A stretch of 8,613 bases of DNA from CAZVFE01 sp964626405 (GTDB lineage Bacteria; Bacteroidota; Bacteroidia; Cytophagales; Spirosomataceae): NCBI GenBank assembly GCA_964626405.1, contig CAZVFE010000063.1, positions 1-8,613 of the forward strand, written 5' to 3'. This document shows, one piece after another, positions 7,597 through 8,613 of this stretch (the first letter of the stretch is position 1; each line of letters begins with the position of its first letter). The position numbers were made by a program, and so were the translations under genes. The notes under the pieces are model-generated. The model made no database searches and was not told the DNA's origin. It saw nothing but the letters and a program-made list of their open reading frames with translations.

Positions 7597-8613
7597 AATT
7601 CGCTCTATATATTACTTTTTTCTTTTGGTTCTAGGGTTCCAGTTAGAATCTTGTATTTTTCCTGCAGTGAATTTTGAGGAATTGGGTGGTGAATCCTATT
7701 TAACTGTGGAGGCTGAAATCCATAATGGCGAGGCTTTGAATTTTGTAAAATTATCTTCTTCTGCCAATTCAATAATACGAGGAAATTCCATTCCAATATC
7801 TGATGCCCAGGTGTATATTGTAGATCAGGCTGGAACACGAACTGATTTTTATTTAGATCCTACAGTAAGGGGTAGATATATACCCAATAATAGCTTTAAA
7901 GGTCAAACTGGAAACAAATACCAACTTCATATAAAGACCGTTTCAGGTGATGAGTTTGAATCTGAATTTGAGGAATTGAAGCCTGTTCCTGAAATTAAAG
8001 AATTGAATTATGAATATACCCTTGAGGATGCTCGTCCGAAACAAGATGCCTATCGAATAGGATTTGATGTAACAGTTGACTTTAAAGATTTGCCAGAAAT
8101 GGGGAATTTCTATCAGTGGACTTGGATGCATTATGAAAAATTGGAAATTTGTACATCCTGTGGAAACGGATCCTATTATGATTTTTATAATATGGAATGT
8201 AGATTTCCACGAAGAAGTACTAGTTCGGCTACAACCAACTATCGATGTGATGGAAATTGTTGGGAATTAGTGAAAAATCAGGATTTACAAGTTTTTAGTG
8301 ATGTATTAACGAATGGACAAGATGTTGTGGGGAAAGATATTTTAAGAGTTCCTTATGATGGTTCTTCGAATTATTATTTAAAGGTTCAGCAAAGGGCGAT
8401 AAACCCTAGTGCTTATACATTTTTTGCTTCCTTAGTGAATTCTTATCAAAATTCAGGATCCTTGTATGATATTCCTGCTGAGACAAAATTTTCGGTGAAT
8501 ATTCATTGTACTTCTAACCCAAATAAAAAGGTATTAGGGATTTTTAATGTATTTGGATTAAGCGAAAAAATCCTCATTATAGACCGTTTCAATTCTGTTC
8601 CTCCGAATACCAA
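7589..8613 (+). CDS. DUF4249 family lipoprotein, 3' end cut off by window
   Basis: An open frame runs from ATG 7589 to the window edge without a stop (341 complete codons), so the gene is partial here, not broken. The first 22 residues, MNRIRSIYYFFLLVLGFQLESC, are a lipoprotein leader with C22 as the lipidated residue; the lipobox L-E-S-C has an atypical Glu at -2. The body looks like DUF4249: an N-terminal beta domain (about 36-125) resembling a carboxypeptidase-like or Ig fold, beginning S-Y-L-T-V-E-A-E-I and including I-S-D-A-Q-V-Y-I, then a longer domain with a cysteine cluster (C188, C191, C204, C220, C224) ending C-W-E-L. DUF4249 proteins are usually encoded directly after a TonB-dependent receptor and are thought to be its surface or periplasmic partner; their function is unproved. 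The start overlaps the receptor stop codon by 8 nt, implying translational coupling. Family assignment rests on context and overall pattern, not on a profile search. Confidence 0.82.
   Translation, partial: MNRIRSIYYFFLLVLGFQLESCIFPAVNFEELGGESYLTVEAEIHNGEALNFVKLSSSANSIIRGNSIPISDAQVYIVDQAGTRTDFYLDPTVRGRYIPNNSFKGQTGNKYQLHIKTVSGDEFESEFEELKPVPEIKELNYEYTLEDARPKQDAYRIGFDVTVDFKDLPEMGNFYQWTWMHYEKLEICTSCGNGSYYDFYNMECRFPRRSTSSATTNYRCDGNCWELVKNQDLQVFSDVLTNGQDVVGKDILRVPYDGSSNYYLKVQQRAINPSAYTFFASLVNSYQNSGSLYDIPAETKFSVNIHCTSNPNKKVLGIFNVFGLSEKILIIDRFNSVPPNT

Noticed and set aside
7605..8131. Minus-strand short frames at 7605-7838 and 7943-8131
   Set aside because: Both are antisense to the DUF4249 gene and show no leader, domain or conserved motif.
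8076..8270. Plus-strand reading frame of 64 codons near the right end
   Set aside because: It is an out-of-frame shadow of the DUF4249 gene, whose own frame runs through the region without a stop.

Overview
The window looks like an AT-rich genome (roughly one third G+C by eye) of the phylum Bacteroidota, probably a Cytophagales-like or related environmental member. The evidence is the gene content: a DUF1080 protein paired with a Tat-exported Gfo/Idh/MocA oxidoreductase, a TonB-dependent receptor with an N-terminal carboxypeptidase-like domain followed by a DUF4249 lipoprotein, and a MetZ of Bacteroidota style. None of the genes has a clear Shine-Dalgarno sequence, and A/T-rich leaders precede the starts, which also fits this phylum. 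The order-level placement is a guess.

Layout. Positions 64-2785 (minus strand) hold a two-gene operon: a tandem DUF1080 protein with a Sec signal is followed after 13 nt by a Gfo/Idh/MocA oxidoreductase with a twin-arginine leader. Positions 2786-2880 are a 95-bp divergent intergenic region. On the plus strand follow metZ (2881-4044), nuoH (4047-5126, only 2 nt after metZ), a TonB-dependent receptor (5167-7596, apparently starting with TTG), and a DUF4249 lipoprotein (7589 to the window end, overlapping the receptor by 8 nt and cut off by the window edge). There is no gene-free stretch over 300 bases; coding density is very high. No RNA gene, CRISPR array, insertion sequence or long repeat was seen.

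How the genes work together. The minus-strand pair fits the oxidative route of glycoside breakdown: a periplasmic oxidoreductase makes or reduces a 3-keto sugar and a DUF1080 (3-keto-disaccharide hydrolase) protein cleaves it. The receptor and the DUF4249 lipoprotein form an outer-membrane pair of unknown cargo. metZ (methionine/homocysteine synthesis) and nuoH (complex I membrane subunit) are housekeeping genes with no obvious link to each other; their tight spacing and the absence of other nuo genes beside nuoH are the main oddity of the layout.

Nothing here is clearly a new defence or mobile system. The points most worth a second look are the isolated nuoH, the degenerate dinucleotide-binding motif of the oxidoreductase, the fused double DUF1080 protein, and the cysteine cluster in the DUF4249 lipoprotein.
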